Positions 53,490 to 63,955 of a stretch of 64,000 nucleotides of DNA are shown here, in pieces. The DNA comes from Micrasema longulum (lineage: Eukaryota > Arthropoda > Insecta > Trichoptera > Brachycentridae). The notes under the pieces are model-generated. The model did no database searches. It was not told where the DNA came from and saw only the letters and a list, made by a program, of their open reading frames with translations. The stretch lies in NCBI GenBank assembly GCA_022494885.1, contig JAGVSM010003405.1:1-64000 (forward strand). Direction: 5' to 3'. Each line of letters opens with the position of its first letter. Positions within the stretch are counted from its first letter, which is position 1. The position numbers were made by a program, and so were the translations under genes.

Positions 53490-53580
53490 TTATTCTTGCG
53501 GTGCCTTTTTAGGGCCCCCGACGTTGGCGATCACTACAGCGAAAGCATCTCGGTCCTGCGCTACTCCGAAACCTCCTGAA
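53490..53580 (-). mobile_element. RTE-type LINE C-terminal fragment
   Basis: The minus strand reads GGFGVAQDRDAFAVVIANVG, then GPKKAPQE and a stop, followed by 'taagaag'. The 'AQDR..W...V' ending and the short AAGAAG-like tail are typical of RTE LINE 3' ends. Only about 28 codons remain. Confidence 0.5.
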
Positions 53581-54265
53581 AATGTAATTCATATATTCTA
53601 TACTTTGTAATAGATAAACAAAAATGTAACTAACTAACTCAACCTTTTCCCCTAAAACAAGTTTAATTAAGTATAATTATTATAACTACGATAATTAATA
53701 ATAAATGCTTATATAAAATACGTATTTCATGAACCTTATTTCAGATAGTGATATGGAATTGTTATTTATCTTAAAATTGTATTTTCGTATTTTAAAAAAT
53801 ATTTATAATTCTACTTTTCAATCTTTCCATTACGTTGTATTCCAACTCGACACAGTGCTTTTGGTCTTATGAAATTTAAGATATGTTACTATTTTGTTAG
53901 ATAAAATATGTAGGTAATGTACAGGTTAAGTAAAAAATCATAAGATTGTGACTTTACTAAATGATAACTTGTACATTTATAATGTAAAGTTGGACGGTAG
54001 GCCCATGTCATGCTATCATATATATATCATATTGCCCCTGCCAAAAAATAAAATGATAATTAAATAATGCCGTTTCCCTAAACGCGCTAGCCAAAACACC
54101 ATGTAGCTTGATTCCACTCGGTTTTTTTGCAGAGGGTAACTAGTAGCCAATAAATAAATAGTACTATAAAAATCAATTCAATTTTTTTTTTTACGATTAA
54201 TAATATATTAATGTGATTAATGAAATATTTCAATAAAACCTTGGCTTTTTTTAGTTTATAAAATA
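53581..54265. other. unassigned AT-rich sequence
   Basis: Nothing supported. Confidence 0.4.
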
Positions 54266-54269
54266 TATA

Positions 54270-55400
54270 TAATATACAATGTTTGTAAGTGTGTTCTCGA
54301 TGGACTGAATAACTACAAGACCAATTCATGTGCAGTTTTCAGGGAAACGCAGATCATTGCCTCGAGCACATTTACAGCCATTAAAATCTTCGATTTTAAA
54401 ATTTAAAAAAAAGCTAGAAGCATAAATGCTTTTTTTATCCATCACCAGTGCTGAATTCGACGTGAATGCATGTGAAAAAGGGAAGATGTAATTTTTTAGC
54501 ATATAAAAAAAGTTTGTTTTTGAATGTTTAAAACCCAAATTCGTTTTTTGTGGATCCTCATCAGATTGTTTCCTTATTTTTTTATAATTTCTACCCATTT
54601 ATTTCTTTTTAGTAATATAACAATAATAAATCCAGTGCACCCCTGTTGGTGAGAAGAGCAGAGTTTGACATTTGCAAAAAGAATTTTATATTTACAATGA
54701 ATTATTTACAGTTTTGGAATTCAACCATAAACAAGTACCTAGCTACCTAGGAACCTACTTAAATAAAATATTTGAAAACGAATTTTTTAATTCAATCATA
54801 AAAAAGTACCTAGGTACCCAATTACCCATGAAAAGTTACACCATCTTTCTTACGTTTATCCGAACGGTTTTCACTATATATTTTTTTGTAAAGTTTTGTG
54901 AGTAAACTTAATAATGTTTAATCTTAAGAGGAAACGCGTATTCCTGTATCTTCTCTATGGATTATGGCGCCAAAGCGGTGATTTTTTATACACTATAGAT
55001 ATATACTATTGGCGTGTCCTTTTATTTGGTTTTTATAAAAATAGTTTATTATGGGAACTAGAACCACCAAAACCCGTAAAAAAGCAGTTTTATGTGCTGT
55101 CTTTGGGCGCTCGGTATACAAATATGATAACTATTTTTGAAAAACGTAAAACGCGTAAATACAGAAAATTTTATTTTAATACGTTTTTTTGAAAAAATAA
55201 TAAAATTGGTTCAGTTTTGAGGAGCGGAAAATGGGACAGCGAAACGTCGAATTTGTCTATTTTAGTCAGGCATAAAAGGTCCAAAATACAGTTGTCTTTT
55301 TCACATAGCGTCGGGAAGGCATCTTCAAAACGGTGACAGGAAAACAATGTTTAAATACCTATTTGTCAATATTTCCTGTCACTGCATATCCTCACTATGA
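54270..55400 (+). mobile_element. K-family Helitron-like repeat, longest copy (copy 1)
   Basis: The first 570 bp match the 41.75 kb Helitron body and 27.39-27.90 kb. 54,915-55,200 matches 23.46-23.77 kb (minus) and 28.53-28.70 kb. 55,215-55,400 matches the shorter K copies at 22.6 and 40.9 kb. Frames such as 54,914-55,192 are not conserved between copies, so the repeat is non-coding. Neither end shows a clean Helitron terminus. Confidence 0.65.
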
Positions 55401-56160
55401 AATCCAAAACATATGAATAATAATGAAAATGTATATATCTAATTTTAACTAAATATAATAACTGATACGAAACTTTCTATTACGTTAATTTAACCTGTAT
55501 ATATGAAAAAAATAATATTTATATATATAAGAGTATGTACTTAAATCAATAGCAAAGCATTGACTGGTTCAACTCGTAAAATATAAAACTAAAATTTATG
55601 GTTTTATGAAAAAACGTCAACGTTATTTTGATGATTCTATCGTATTTTTTAACATTTATCTTATCAAAAGATGACTTATATCTTATATCAGATCTAAATA
55701 AAATTGTTTGCTGATTTTTACATTTTCCAGGTTTATTTTCATAACATTCCTTTCCTTATCAGAGATAAATGATAAGAACTAACAGGAAGCAACATGTTAC
55801 GAAGTTACAATTAATTATACCGTCACTAGCAGGTGACTATTATAAATAGCGAGATATCGATAAAAATACTAAGTAAGAATAATTATTATTTAGAATTTAC
55901 TATCTATCAATATCATATGATTGAATAGTGAATAAATTACGTTGATTGATATCCTTGTTTTAATTTCACGCAATATAACAAGAAATCGACTGATTTTTTT
56001 ATGAACGCGTGGGATTATTTTGTACTATGTTGTATTCTGTCCAAGATTTTAAAAGAAAAATAAAAATGACGTACTCGGTTTAATTTTAAATAGTGTATCC
56101 TTAATATATAAAACAAATTCACCCTATGTATCTTCATGTCACCAACTTTTTTTTTTAGAG
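55401..56160. other. unassigned AT-rich sequence
   Basis: Nothing supported. Confidence 0.4.
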
Positions 56161-56164
56161 AGAG

Positions 56165-56625
56165 AATGAATATTCTAGAGTGGGCCAATCAGGAACTTCT
56201 AAGCATTTGCTCACGTGGAGAGGAAACCACTTAAAACTCTTCAGGAGAAGCTGGCCCATTGACAGTAGTCAACAGGCCTTTCATTCCACTAGAAGAGTGT
56301 TCGGCATTTTGTTCCCTACTTTGGTTTATTTTACCAATTGCCTGCACTATATTGACCATGGATAATACTACCTCTCGTGTGAGTTCTTCATTACCTATCA
56401 CCGATGGGATGTCACTAAGATCTTCACCCGGGCTTTTGCATCGCGCCTTCAGCTGTGGTATTTGAATGCTGAAAAGAGGGCAATGCATCAACAAGCGAGG
56501 AACATCTTGTGGAGTTTTATCGTCGCATGGGCAGCTATCAATCTCAGAGAGCTTAAAGCGATGCAGGTAGCTCATGAACCCACCAAAATATCTCCAACTA
56601 TCTCATCTTTATATCTCCATATATC
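56165..56625 (-). mobile_element. LINE-D remnant, C-terminal region (copy 1)
   Basis: The minus frame 56,575-56,231 reads MSYLHRFKLSEIDSCPCDDK, then TPQDVPRLLMHCPLFSIQIP, and later MVNIVQAIGKINQSREQNAE. The 'L.RF.L.....C.C....Q...HLL..CP' pattern is the post-RNase H end of R1/Jockey-type LINE proteins, with the usual His replaced (VPRLLMHCP). A near-identical copy is at 63,275-63,670. It joins an unrelated LINE fragment at ~56,627. Confidence 0.75.
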
Positions 56626-56626
56626 T

Positions 56627-57015
56627 TCTTTTGCCGCTCCTACCGGAGGTTGGCATCATTCTGAACTCATCATGATCCTGAACCAGTCTAATCAGCGCTG
56701 CTGCATCCAACACACCAAACCACTATCTCATACCCCGCCTGTCCACTATCGTTCCTTTCATAATAAGTTGGAGAAGAGCATACTTCTCACTGCGGAATAT
56801 GGGACCAAAGTATGAAGCTTTTCTTCTTTTGACAGTGGTCAGTAACTCTCTCTTTTTGTTCATGATGCTTAAAAGCGCTTTATTAGAGATACAATCAGCC
56901 TATGAGATTCGAAGCATTCTTCTATACAACCAAAGTTCAAAGGCCTCAATTTTGTTCATCGTTGAGACTCTAAGAGTCCAGCACTCCACTCCATACAGCA
57001 TCACTGGCAATGTAA
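56627..57015 (-). mobile_element. RTE-type LINE C-terminal remnant joined to LINE-D
   Basis: The minus strand reads PVMLYGVECWTLRVSTMNKI, then EAFELWLYRRMLRIS, a stop where Trp is expected, ADCISNKALLSIMNKKRELL, and ASYFGPIFRSEKYALLQLIM. This is the 'LYG.E.WTL......EAFE.W.YRRMLRISW.D.ISN' C-terminus of RTE-like endonuclease/reverse transcriptases. The frame carries further stops. Confidence 0.75.
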
Positions 57016-57390
57016 TATTTAATAATGAATATAATATTTCAACCGACAATATGATAACCAATTTAACCTTTAAAAATACAACTCAACACGGACGATTTAT
57101 AACTTTCTACAAGAATTTTGAATTAGTTATTTATTGATTAAAATATATTTATTTTTTTAATTCCGCATTTTTTCACTGTCTTGGTGAGATGGTGTTTGTT
57201 GACTCTGTTTCTTTTCAAAAAGAAGTCCACTCTTTAATTATTTGTTTTTTTTACATATGTATTTGTGCATTGTGACAATTTCTTGGAACCAATCAATAAA
57301 ATTAAATGAGGTGTTTAAATAACTTTAGTTTCATGACCTATGCAAGAAAAAATAAAATACATACAAAATAGAGCAATGTGTGTTAATAAG
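57016..57390. other. unassigned AT-rich sequence
   Basis: Nothing supported. Confidence 0.4.
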
Positions 57391-57394
57391 TGGA

Positions 57395-57545
57395 TTTGAA
57401 ACATAGGCAGAGTGGTAAACTCCAATCAGCCAATGACAGAACATTAGCACTGTAAATGCCCAGAATTACATATTACCCTCTCAAAAATGTTTCGCCTTTC
57501 TGTTGAAATAAATTTCAAACTCCAAAAATATCTAACTTACGGAAG
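57395..57545 (-). mobile_element. H-family fragment (copy g)
   Basis: The complement contains 'gaaatttatttcaacagaaagg', 'aaacatttttgagagggtaat', 'gggcatttacag' and 'ctgtcattggctgattgg', like the 15.9 kb copy. Confidence 0.65.
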
Positions 57546-57621
57546 CGCAACACTAAATAATAATTGTGTTTCATGATTTAACAACTATTAATAAATTAAG
57601 CCAAATATTGATAATTTTTAT

Positions 57622-57797
57622 CACCACATCAGGATGTGGTCTTATGCTGATGTTACGGACTTCTGATCAAAGGTTCGTTGTCCGAAGATCACTCTCCGCA
57701 CTAGAATAATTCGATTCGAACTTTTTTTTTAACATTGTTATTTTTTGACTAGTTGGAAATGGCTCATAAATATTGTAAATAGAAATAAATAAGGTAT
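57622..57797 (+). repeat. SINE S2 (copy c), degenerate
   Basis: 'ggatgtggtcttatgctgatg' (head), 'cactctccgcactagaataa' and 'gactagttggaaatggctcat' (body) are parallel to copy a; the tail is 'aaataaataagg'. Confidence 0.55.
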
Positions 57798-58300
57798 AAC
57801 TTTGGATCGAGAGAAGACCTGTAGAAATATATCTCGAAAAACATCGATCAAAATGTTTACAAAAGCGTGGAAACTAGATAAATTACTATTGGAACTACAC
57901 GGTTATTCGATTGTGGAAATCTCCTGTCACACCTTACACCAGCTAGTTATTCGAGATATGGTGTGAACTGTGTACAGCAGATGGTTTATCTAACACCGCG
58001 TCATACCAAGTATGGTTCTTTTCACTCTACTGACCATAATTGACTGTCCATCAAGGAGTGAGAGACTTGACTTCCATAAATACGTACAAAAACATATCTT
58101 CAAAGTGGCAAAATTCACTGTGAGTGAGATTTGGCACTGTCAAACAAGATTGTTGGACGATGCAATGCTGTCCAAAATGAAGACTGATCAGGGCCTCGAT
58201 TACGATAGGAAGTTTTAACAGTCATTTCAATTGTCTAATCAGTAAAATCAAATTTCCTGTACGAAAATGTGTATGGTTATGAAAATTTAGAGTTTTATTG
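57798..58300. other. unassigned sequence
   Basis: The frame 58,012-58,218 (plus) is open for 68 codons but no domain is recognised. Confidence 0.35.
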
Positions 58301-58305
58301 TCGGA

Positions 58306-58430
58306 AACCTGTAATTGAACACGTCTAAAAATATATTTTATATAAATATTCTATTTTTAATAAAGTACGTTATTTTTTAATAGACAATTGAAGATCTGTT
58401 TAACTCCCCATTACAATACGGGCCGATAGG
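58306..58430 (+). mobile_element. right part of a CAGGGCC-type TIR element
   Basis: 'gtcggaaacctgtaattgaac', 'aattgaagatctgtttaact' and 'ccccattacaatacgggcc' are collinear with 52,270-52,400. The left end is missing. Confidence 0.6.
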
Positions 58431-58559
58431 GCGAAATTCTTCTTAACTTTCAAATTTTGACTGTAACAAGATTTTCGCTTATCAAAAATATATAAATTCA
58501 AGGCGATGGCCAACAATGAAATAGACGCTTTACAAGTGCGTAATAAATGGCATTTTAAT

Positions 58560-58842
58560 TCGTAGGTAGTTGCCTTCCTAACATCTCTTAAGCTATGCTT
58601 TTTTAGGAGAGCGATGCTGTCATCTAGCGGCCGTCATGTGGCGGTGGATGACGTCATTAAAACGTCGTCTGCACAAATCAATGCCGCTGGTTTCTTAGAG
58701 AGCGTTGCAATCAACTGCTCATAATTGAGCAGAACGTCAAACATCGGTGGCGCTATTTGCAGGACGGCCGCCATAGGCAAACAGTATTCGAACGGTTTTT
58801 ATCGTGTAGTGGTGATTATTTTCGGCAGTCAAAGCTGTCAAA
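58560..58842 (+). promoter_or_regulatory. GC-richer leader upstream of a MADF-like frame
   Basis: Contains a full TGACGTCA palindrome (58,649-58,656), CG-containing words ('tagcggccgtcatg', 'aggacggccgcc') and a small hairpin, 'ctgctcat-aattgagcag'. It ends just before the ATG at 58,843. It may be the 5' region of a transposon or of a small gene. Confidence 0.35.
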
Positions 58843-58962
58843 ATGAGTGCAACCGTGATGTGGACTACTGAAATTGACGAAATATTAATTGATTTTGTAA
58901 AAAATTATAAAGCTTTACATAATGTAAAGAGCAAAGACTATAAAAAAGCACAGTACAAATAA
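58843..58962 (+). pseudogene. short MADF-like reading frame (39 codons)
   Basis: Reads MSATVMWTTEIDEILIDFVK, then NYKALHNVKSKDYKKAQYK and a stop. 'W...ID.LIDFV...K.L.....KDYKK' fits the first helices of a MADF (Adf-1-type, Myb/SANT-like) DNA-binding domain, whose usual length is ~85 residues. Here the frame ends after about 35 residues of the domain. Just after the stop another frame reads LIEKYRDHT, again MADF-like, so a small indel may have broken it. MADF proteins are host transcription factors and also the second protein of PIF/Harbinger transposons. The start is chosen as the only ATG, preceded by the GC-richer leader. Function unknown; a relic is the simplest reading. Confidence 0.4.
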
Positions 58963-60020
58963 AATTAATAGAGAAATATCGGGATCACACTTAAGATTTT
59001 AGATACGGACTATAATGTAAATAACAAACAAATTGTACGAATAATGTAAAAAAACATATTTTCCAGAATAAAATTTTACCGTCTATTTTAATACTTATTC
59101 TTGAAATTTAAATTCATTTTATTTCTATTTACTTTATTTTATGACTATATATCACATATACAGTATCACGCTCAGCCACCGTACGGGCTGGGCGTGAAAT
59201 ATAGTTCCTCCCCAACCGTAGCTTATAATCTTATAATAAATCTGAAAATAAGTTGTTATATGTTAGAAAACAATGAGTTTATGTTTATAAATCATTAGTG
59301 TGTAGTAGTGTAGTCATGTTTCAACAAACAGTGGAAAAAAGAAGACTATTTATTTAATAGCATTGTTTTATACTTTATTCTTAACAAAATATGTGACAAA
59401 TAGTGAACAATGGAAACTTTAAAAAAATAGTGCGTCTGTAACCTTTAAATCATAAAATTTTATGTGAATCATTAAAACCGTTTAAGAATGCATCAGCTTT
59501 TGACGCGAAAGTACCTAAATTTTGCTATTTGGAACACTACACCCATAATTCATAAATTACAACAGTGCTACTAAAAGTGAACTGACATTTATTGATAAAT
59601 ACATAATATTTCAAATATCTGCCTTCTAATAATATGCAAAATTATAAATCAAACCGCTTATACACGCGTTTGTGTAATATTCATGTAAAGAAGTGAATTT
59701 GAACAGGAATGTTGCGTCTCATAAAACGAAATAATACGGACCAAAATGGACACCAAGTCGTTGGAACAATAGGCGTAATCCTGGGGTCTACACACGTGCG
59801 TTTCCAGAAATTCTCCAGCAGCCTAGTGGACCACATCGTGACGATATCTACCTACTGTCTACAAAAGATTCTCTTCGGACATCTATCTCCCTTTGTTAAC
59901 CATGGAGTTGAAACAGTGTTTGATTTATTTAGTTTTTTATTGCTTACTTCTTGGTATGAACACTTGACCAATTTACTACTATACTCTATTTTTTATAAAT
60001 TTATTGATATTGTTTTAACT
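58963..60020. other. unassigned AT-rich sequence
   Basis: The 118-codon frame at 59,709-60,065 has no recognised domain and runs into the tandem repeat. Confidence 0.4.
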
Positions 60021-60025
60021 TTGCT

Positions 60026-60475
60026 GGAATTCCTCTCATCCATGCGCTTTGTAGCTGCACGATGATTGGTTATCTAGCTTTCATATTTCAACTTTAAAAT
60101 ACCTTAATTTTGTAAACGGGGTCTAGAATTCCAATCGTCTATGCGCTTAGTAGCAGCAAGGCGTGTTGTAATCTTACTCCTTTTACTATTCATATTATTA
60201 TTATTTTGTAATACACTAAATTTATTTGTCAATTTTTAAAATGTGTAAATGGGGGCTAAATTTCTAACTGTCTATGCGCTCTGTAGCTGCAAGACGTCCT
60301 GTAATCTAGCTCCTATCTATTATAATTTTTGATTGATCTTAATTGAAAACGAGGAACTAGAATCCCAACCGTCCATGCGCTCTGTAGCTGCAAGACGTAC
60401 TGGGATATTTATTAATTGTACAGCGCCCTTGAGGTGATTTTCACAAAAATGGCGCTTTATAAATTATCCAACTAT
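60026..60475 (+). mobile_element. LINE-C 3' end with four tandem ~100-bp repeats
   Basis: Four units start near 60,026, 60,124, 60,256 and 60,357. Each has 'ctagaattcc.aa..gtctatgcgc' followed by 'tctgtagctgcaagacg' with variants. Spacing is 98, 132 and 101 bp. They run directly into the C-family tail at 60,420-60,470 ('gcgcccttgaggtgattttc', 'acaaaaatggcgctttataa'), then a (TA)n run. The repeats are probably the 3' UTR of a third LINE-C subfamily. Confidence 0.65.
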
Positions 60476-60725
60476 ATATATATATACATATTTATGTATT
60501 TTCTGTGTGTAATATTTGAAAAAATTTATGTTTTTTTCCCAAATAAATAAATACGGTTTTTTTTATTTCAAAACATTTCTTGCAATGATATTAATTCTAC
60601 GTAAATTATATCTACATAATGACAACGGATAAATATGACGGATCGCGGGCGCCAAATAACGGTGCACAATTGACAGATGACTTGTTTCGGTCAATTTTTG
60701 TCCGAAACCGAAACCGCGACTGAAA
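60474..60725. other. (TA)n run and unassigned sequence
   Basis: (TA)n at ~60,474-60,485, then AT-rich DNA with a CG-containing part near 60,640-60,720. Confidence 0.4.
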
Positions 60726-60744
60726 ATCGCTATATTAATATATA

Positions 60745-60985
60745 ACACTCTTGGTCAAATGGTCAGCGCGTTTGTCTACCTTGCATTCTCGGATTCAATT
60801 CCCGAATGTGACTCGGAATATTTAGTTTAAAGAGTGTTTTTGCACGAGAATATTTCATTGTCTTTGGAGTAGTAGCTGAAGCGTAAGACTGATAAATGAT
60901 ACTCTCAACTTCATTTTAAAAAAAGATAAATATACGCATCGGTTAGTGTACCAATGCAGTGTCCTATATACAATTAGGTGACTGG
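60745..60985 (+). repeat. tRNA-derived SINE S1 (copy e)
   Basis: The head 'cttggtcaaatggtcagcgc' (A-box-like) and 'ggattcaattcccg' (B box), the body 'agctgaagcgtaagactgat', 'aatatacgc' and the end 'caatgcagtgtcctatatac'. This is the most complete plus-strand S1 copy. Confidence 0.75.
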
Positions 60986-62450
60986 CAAAAAAAGGGAATA
61001 AACCTAGATAAATGTATGCACCTATTTTGGTGGTTACAATCTTATCGATATGATTTCTTTATCTTAAAGGGTAAACCACGAGAGACACATTAAACGAAAC
61101 GTTTAGGAAACAAGATTTTATGAAAGTGCCATTTCCAAAACATCTTAGGTTTTGAACCAAATGAGATAATTTGAACCTAAAAAGAACTTTCAATGTAAAA
61201 TAATGTTTTTACAAATATAATAATAGTACATATTAAAAAAGCCTATCTGGGACTACTGGGGTTTCTTGCATCAAAACAAAGTGGACTTCAGGTTTTTATT
61301 TTAATTTAAAAAGCATTTTTTTACAAAGAAAGTGGATTTCGGTTTCGAATTTTCACGTATAAAATAGCATATTGCGATAATTCCTTAATTTTTAACTTCA
61401 AAATGTCAAAAAGTGGACTCCCGTATCTTATTCTGTAAGATACAGATTTATGTCATGACCTCAACACAGCAGAGGCAAATGAAATAGAATCTAAAATAAA
61501 GATATAATTTTTTTTTTATTTCACAAGCGCAATTAACTAGCCTAGCCGAACCAAAGGGGGGGATTCGAATCTCCCATACACCGAATTTAATTTAATAACT
61601 CAAGTAATTTAAAAGCTATTTGCCGTAAATTTTTTGTATTCGTGAAATTAATAAAAACCAGCATTTTCCTGTTTTCGTTTTTAAATTTTGAGAGTTGTTT
61701 TTTTAAAAAATATTCAAACAAAAAAGGCATAAATAATACAAGGGTCAATTTCACCTTATGTATATAAGTATTCGGCAAATTAACAAAAATTAATAAAATA
61801 CACGAATGAGTAAAATAAGTGTACGCAAAAACATGAATAAATTAGTACACCGTCATAAACACTTCTAACGTTTTATTCTGCTGACTCCATATACAAGTAG
61901 GCGCTGGGGTCGTTTGGTCCCCCGTTCGGATCATGTGTATTTTTTTATGCTTAGTGAAGAAAATGTTAAATATTAATATTAAAACCACTGTTTTTATCGT
62001 TACTTATCGCAAGATTGATTCGAAATTAGAATGCAGATGTACAATATACAAATGATTACATTACTTATTATTATTATTATTGTTTTTTTTTATTTATTAA
62101 GAACAACAACAGTTATTATATAAGAATACAAAACATAAAAATAGTACATATCTCCAGTTAAAGTTTTTCACAAATATAATGAGAGAACATGTTACACAGT
62201 AAAGAGAAAAATAATATATTATATAAGACATGAGAAAAACAAAGAGCTCGTAAGAAGGTTAAGGGATGAGAATATAGAGTGGAGGAGAGGGATTTTTATA
62301 ATATAGTTGACCAATTCATAATTTTGATATTATAATAAAATAAACATAATTAAAGGAACATAAACTTATTACACACTGACAAATATTTCATTTTACAGTG
62401 TTTCAAAAAGTTTATTTTTTGAATTCGAGTATATAAACATAATTAAAATA
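60986..62450. other. unassigned AT-rich sequence
   Basis: A tRNA-like 'gggggattcgaatctccc' lies near 61,556 (its two halves pair, so it may be a SINE T-arm). (ATT)n at ~62,070. The frame 61,587-61,778 has no domain. Confidence 0.35.
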
Positions 62451-62639
62451 ATTATTGAATTTATTGCAAATAGACATGCCGTCACTAACAGAAACACCTC
62501 CACAGTGCATTATTCTAGGTAAAGTTTTGATATTAGATCTTTTAACATTTCAGTTAATCATTTGCTGCAAATATATATTTTTTCTGAATTTCGCATCATT
62601 GAAAAAACTACTCGTATTATTACATAAAAATATATGCGG

Positions 62640-62940
62640 TCATAATGCAAAGTGTAACAAACACAAAGGCCCCGAGAAGGCTCTGTTCAAGTTTTGTCTT
62701 TATCCCGTTGACGTCAGCGGCTGTGTGAATACGGAGGTACGTATGGTAATAGGAAGTGTGTAGATAACAGGTAGATCAGCTGACCTTGCCCGTGACTCCG
62801 GCGAAATACGCAACCGCCGAGAATACATTAGGCGCAGGCGCAGGCGCCGCACCCGAACTCGACGGTCCTCTTTGTCTCCGCTTTACTAGATGCAAGGCCA
62901 GTGATAGGTAACCTATGACCAGCGTCGCCAACCTCCAACA
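62640..62940. promoter_or_regulatory. GC-rich block, candidate promoter or first exon
   Basis: Clearly GC-richer than all neighbours. Contains the full cAMP-response-element palindrome TGACGTCA (62,709-62,716) and 'ggcgcaggcgcaggcgccgc' (62,831-62,850), which resembles tandem NRF-1-type sites. A plus-strand frame reads HNAKCNKHKGPEKALFKFC and is followed at ~62,736 by the donor-like GAG/GTACGT. No domain is recognised, so I cannot tell promoter from exon or say which strand. Confidence 0.35.
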
Positions 62941-63270
62941 TCAAAAAGCGAAAATCGGTAGATGCAGAAAAATAAATCGACAAATTTCGGTACATTTATT
63001 GTCCTATATTGGCCGGGGAGGTGGATGAAGGGAGATGTAATAAAATTAACCTACCTTTTTTTTATTACAAAATTTCGCTTAACATGCTAGGGTTTTTTTA
63101 AATCAAACCAAATGGCGGCTCCCGTGGACTAATACCTGACGCTTTTTTTATTTTATTTTTATATAGGAGTTGCTTTATTATTTACCTTGCTTATAATATA
63201 CAAGGTTTATATTTCAAAAGTGGATTTTTCTGCAATTAAATTTATTTAAATTTATCTAATCTGTTGGGAT
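62941..63270. other. unassigned sequence
   Basis: Nothing supported. Confidence 0.4.
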
Positions 63271-63274
63271 CAGG

Positions 63275-63670
63275 ATGGATATACTAATGTGGGCCAATCA
63301 AGAACTTCTCAGCATTTGCTCATGTGGAGAGGAAACCACTTAAAACTCTTCAGGAGAAGCCGGCTTATTGACAGTTGTCAACCGGCTTTCCGTTCCACTA
63401 GAAGAGTGTTCGACATTTTGTTCCCTATTTTGGTTTATTTTACCAATTGCCTGCACTATATTTATCATGTATGATACAAACTCTCGTGTAAGTTCTTTAT
63501 TACCCATCACCGATAGGATGTCGCAAAGATTTTCATCCAGGCTTCTGGATCGCGCCTCCAGCTGTTGTCTTTGAAAACTGAAAAAGGGGCAATGCATCAA
63601 CGGGTGATCTCTTGAGGAGTTTCATCGTCTCATGGGCAGCTGTCGATCTCGGAGAGCTTGAAGCCTACCT
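63275..63670 (-). mobile_element. LINE-D remnant, C-terminal region (copy 2)
   Basis: The minus frame 63,600-63,340 reads MMHCPFFSFQRQQLEARSRS, then ILSVMGNKELTREFVSYMIN and IVQAIGKINQNREQNVEHSS, parallel to copy 1 at 56.2-56.6 kb. The Cys pair upstream survives only in another frame. The two copies share the same 3' boundary ('gggccaatca'). Confidence 0.75.
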
Positions 63671-63689
63671 GAAGAATACCTGACGCTTG

Positions 63690-63745
63690 TGTGAAACACG
63701 GAGAGTTCCGGATTCGATTTCCAGTGAGATATATATATTTTTTTA
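63690..63745 (+). repeat. tRNA-like SINE head fragment
   Basis: 'gttccggattcgatttccag' is B-box-like, followed by an AT-rich run. No body is recognised. Confidence 0.4.
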
Positions 63746-63955
63746 CGTTTATCGTAATTTCAAGTTTAATGGTAAATAAATAACTGCTAATCGCTCAAAT
63801 AGGTTACTCAATTTGAACAGGAATAGTAACAGATGACAAAAACGTTTCATTATTATTTTGTGATCTGCTGACGTTCCACATAAAGAGTAGGTGCTCGCAA
63901 AGATTTGCTTTCGACCTAATAAAGCTCAGCCAAAATCAAGTGAAGGTTATCACTA

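Noticed and set aside
59709..60065. 118-codon plus frame
   Set aside because: No recognised domain, and it ends inside the tandem repeat. Not conserved between repeat units.
62455..62763. 102-codon plus frame as a gene
   Set aside because: The first two-thirds is AT-driven and hydrophobic with no domain. Only the GC-rich 3' part is worth testing as an exon or promoter.
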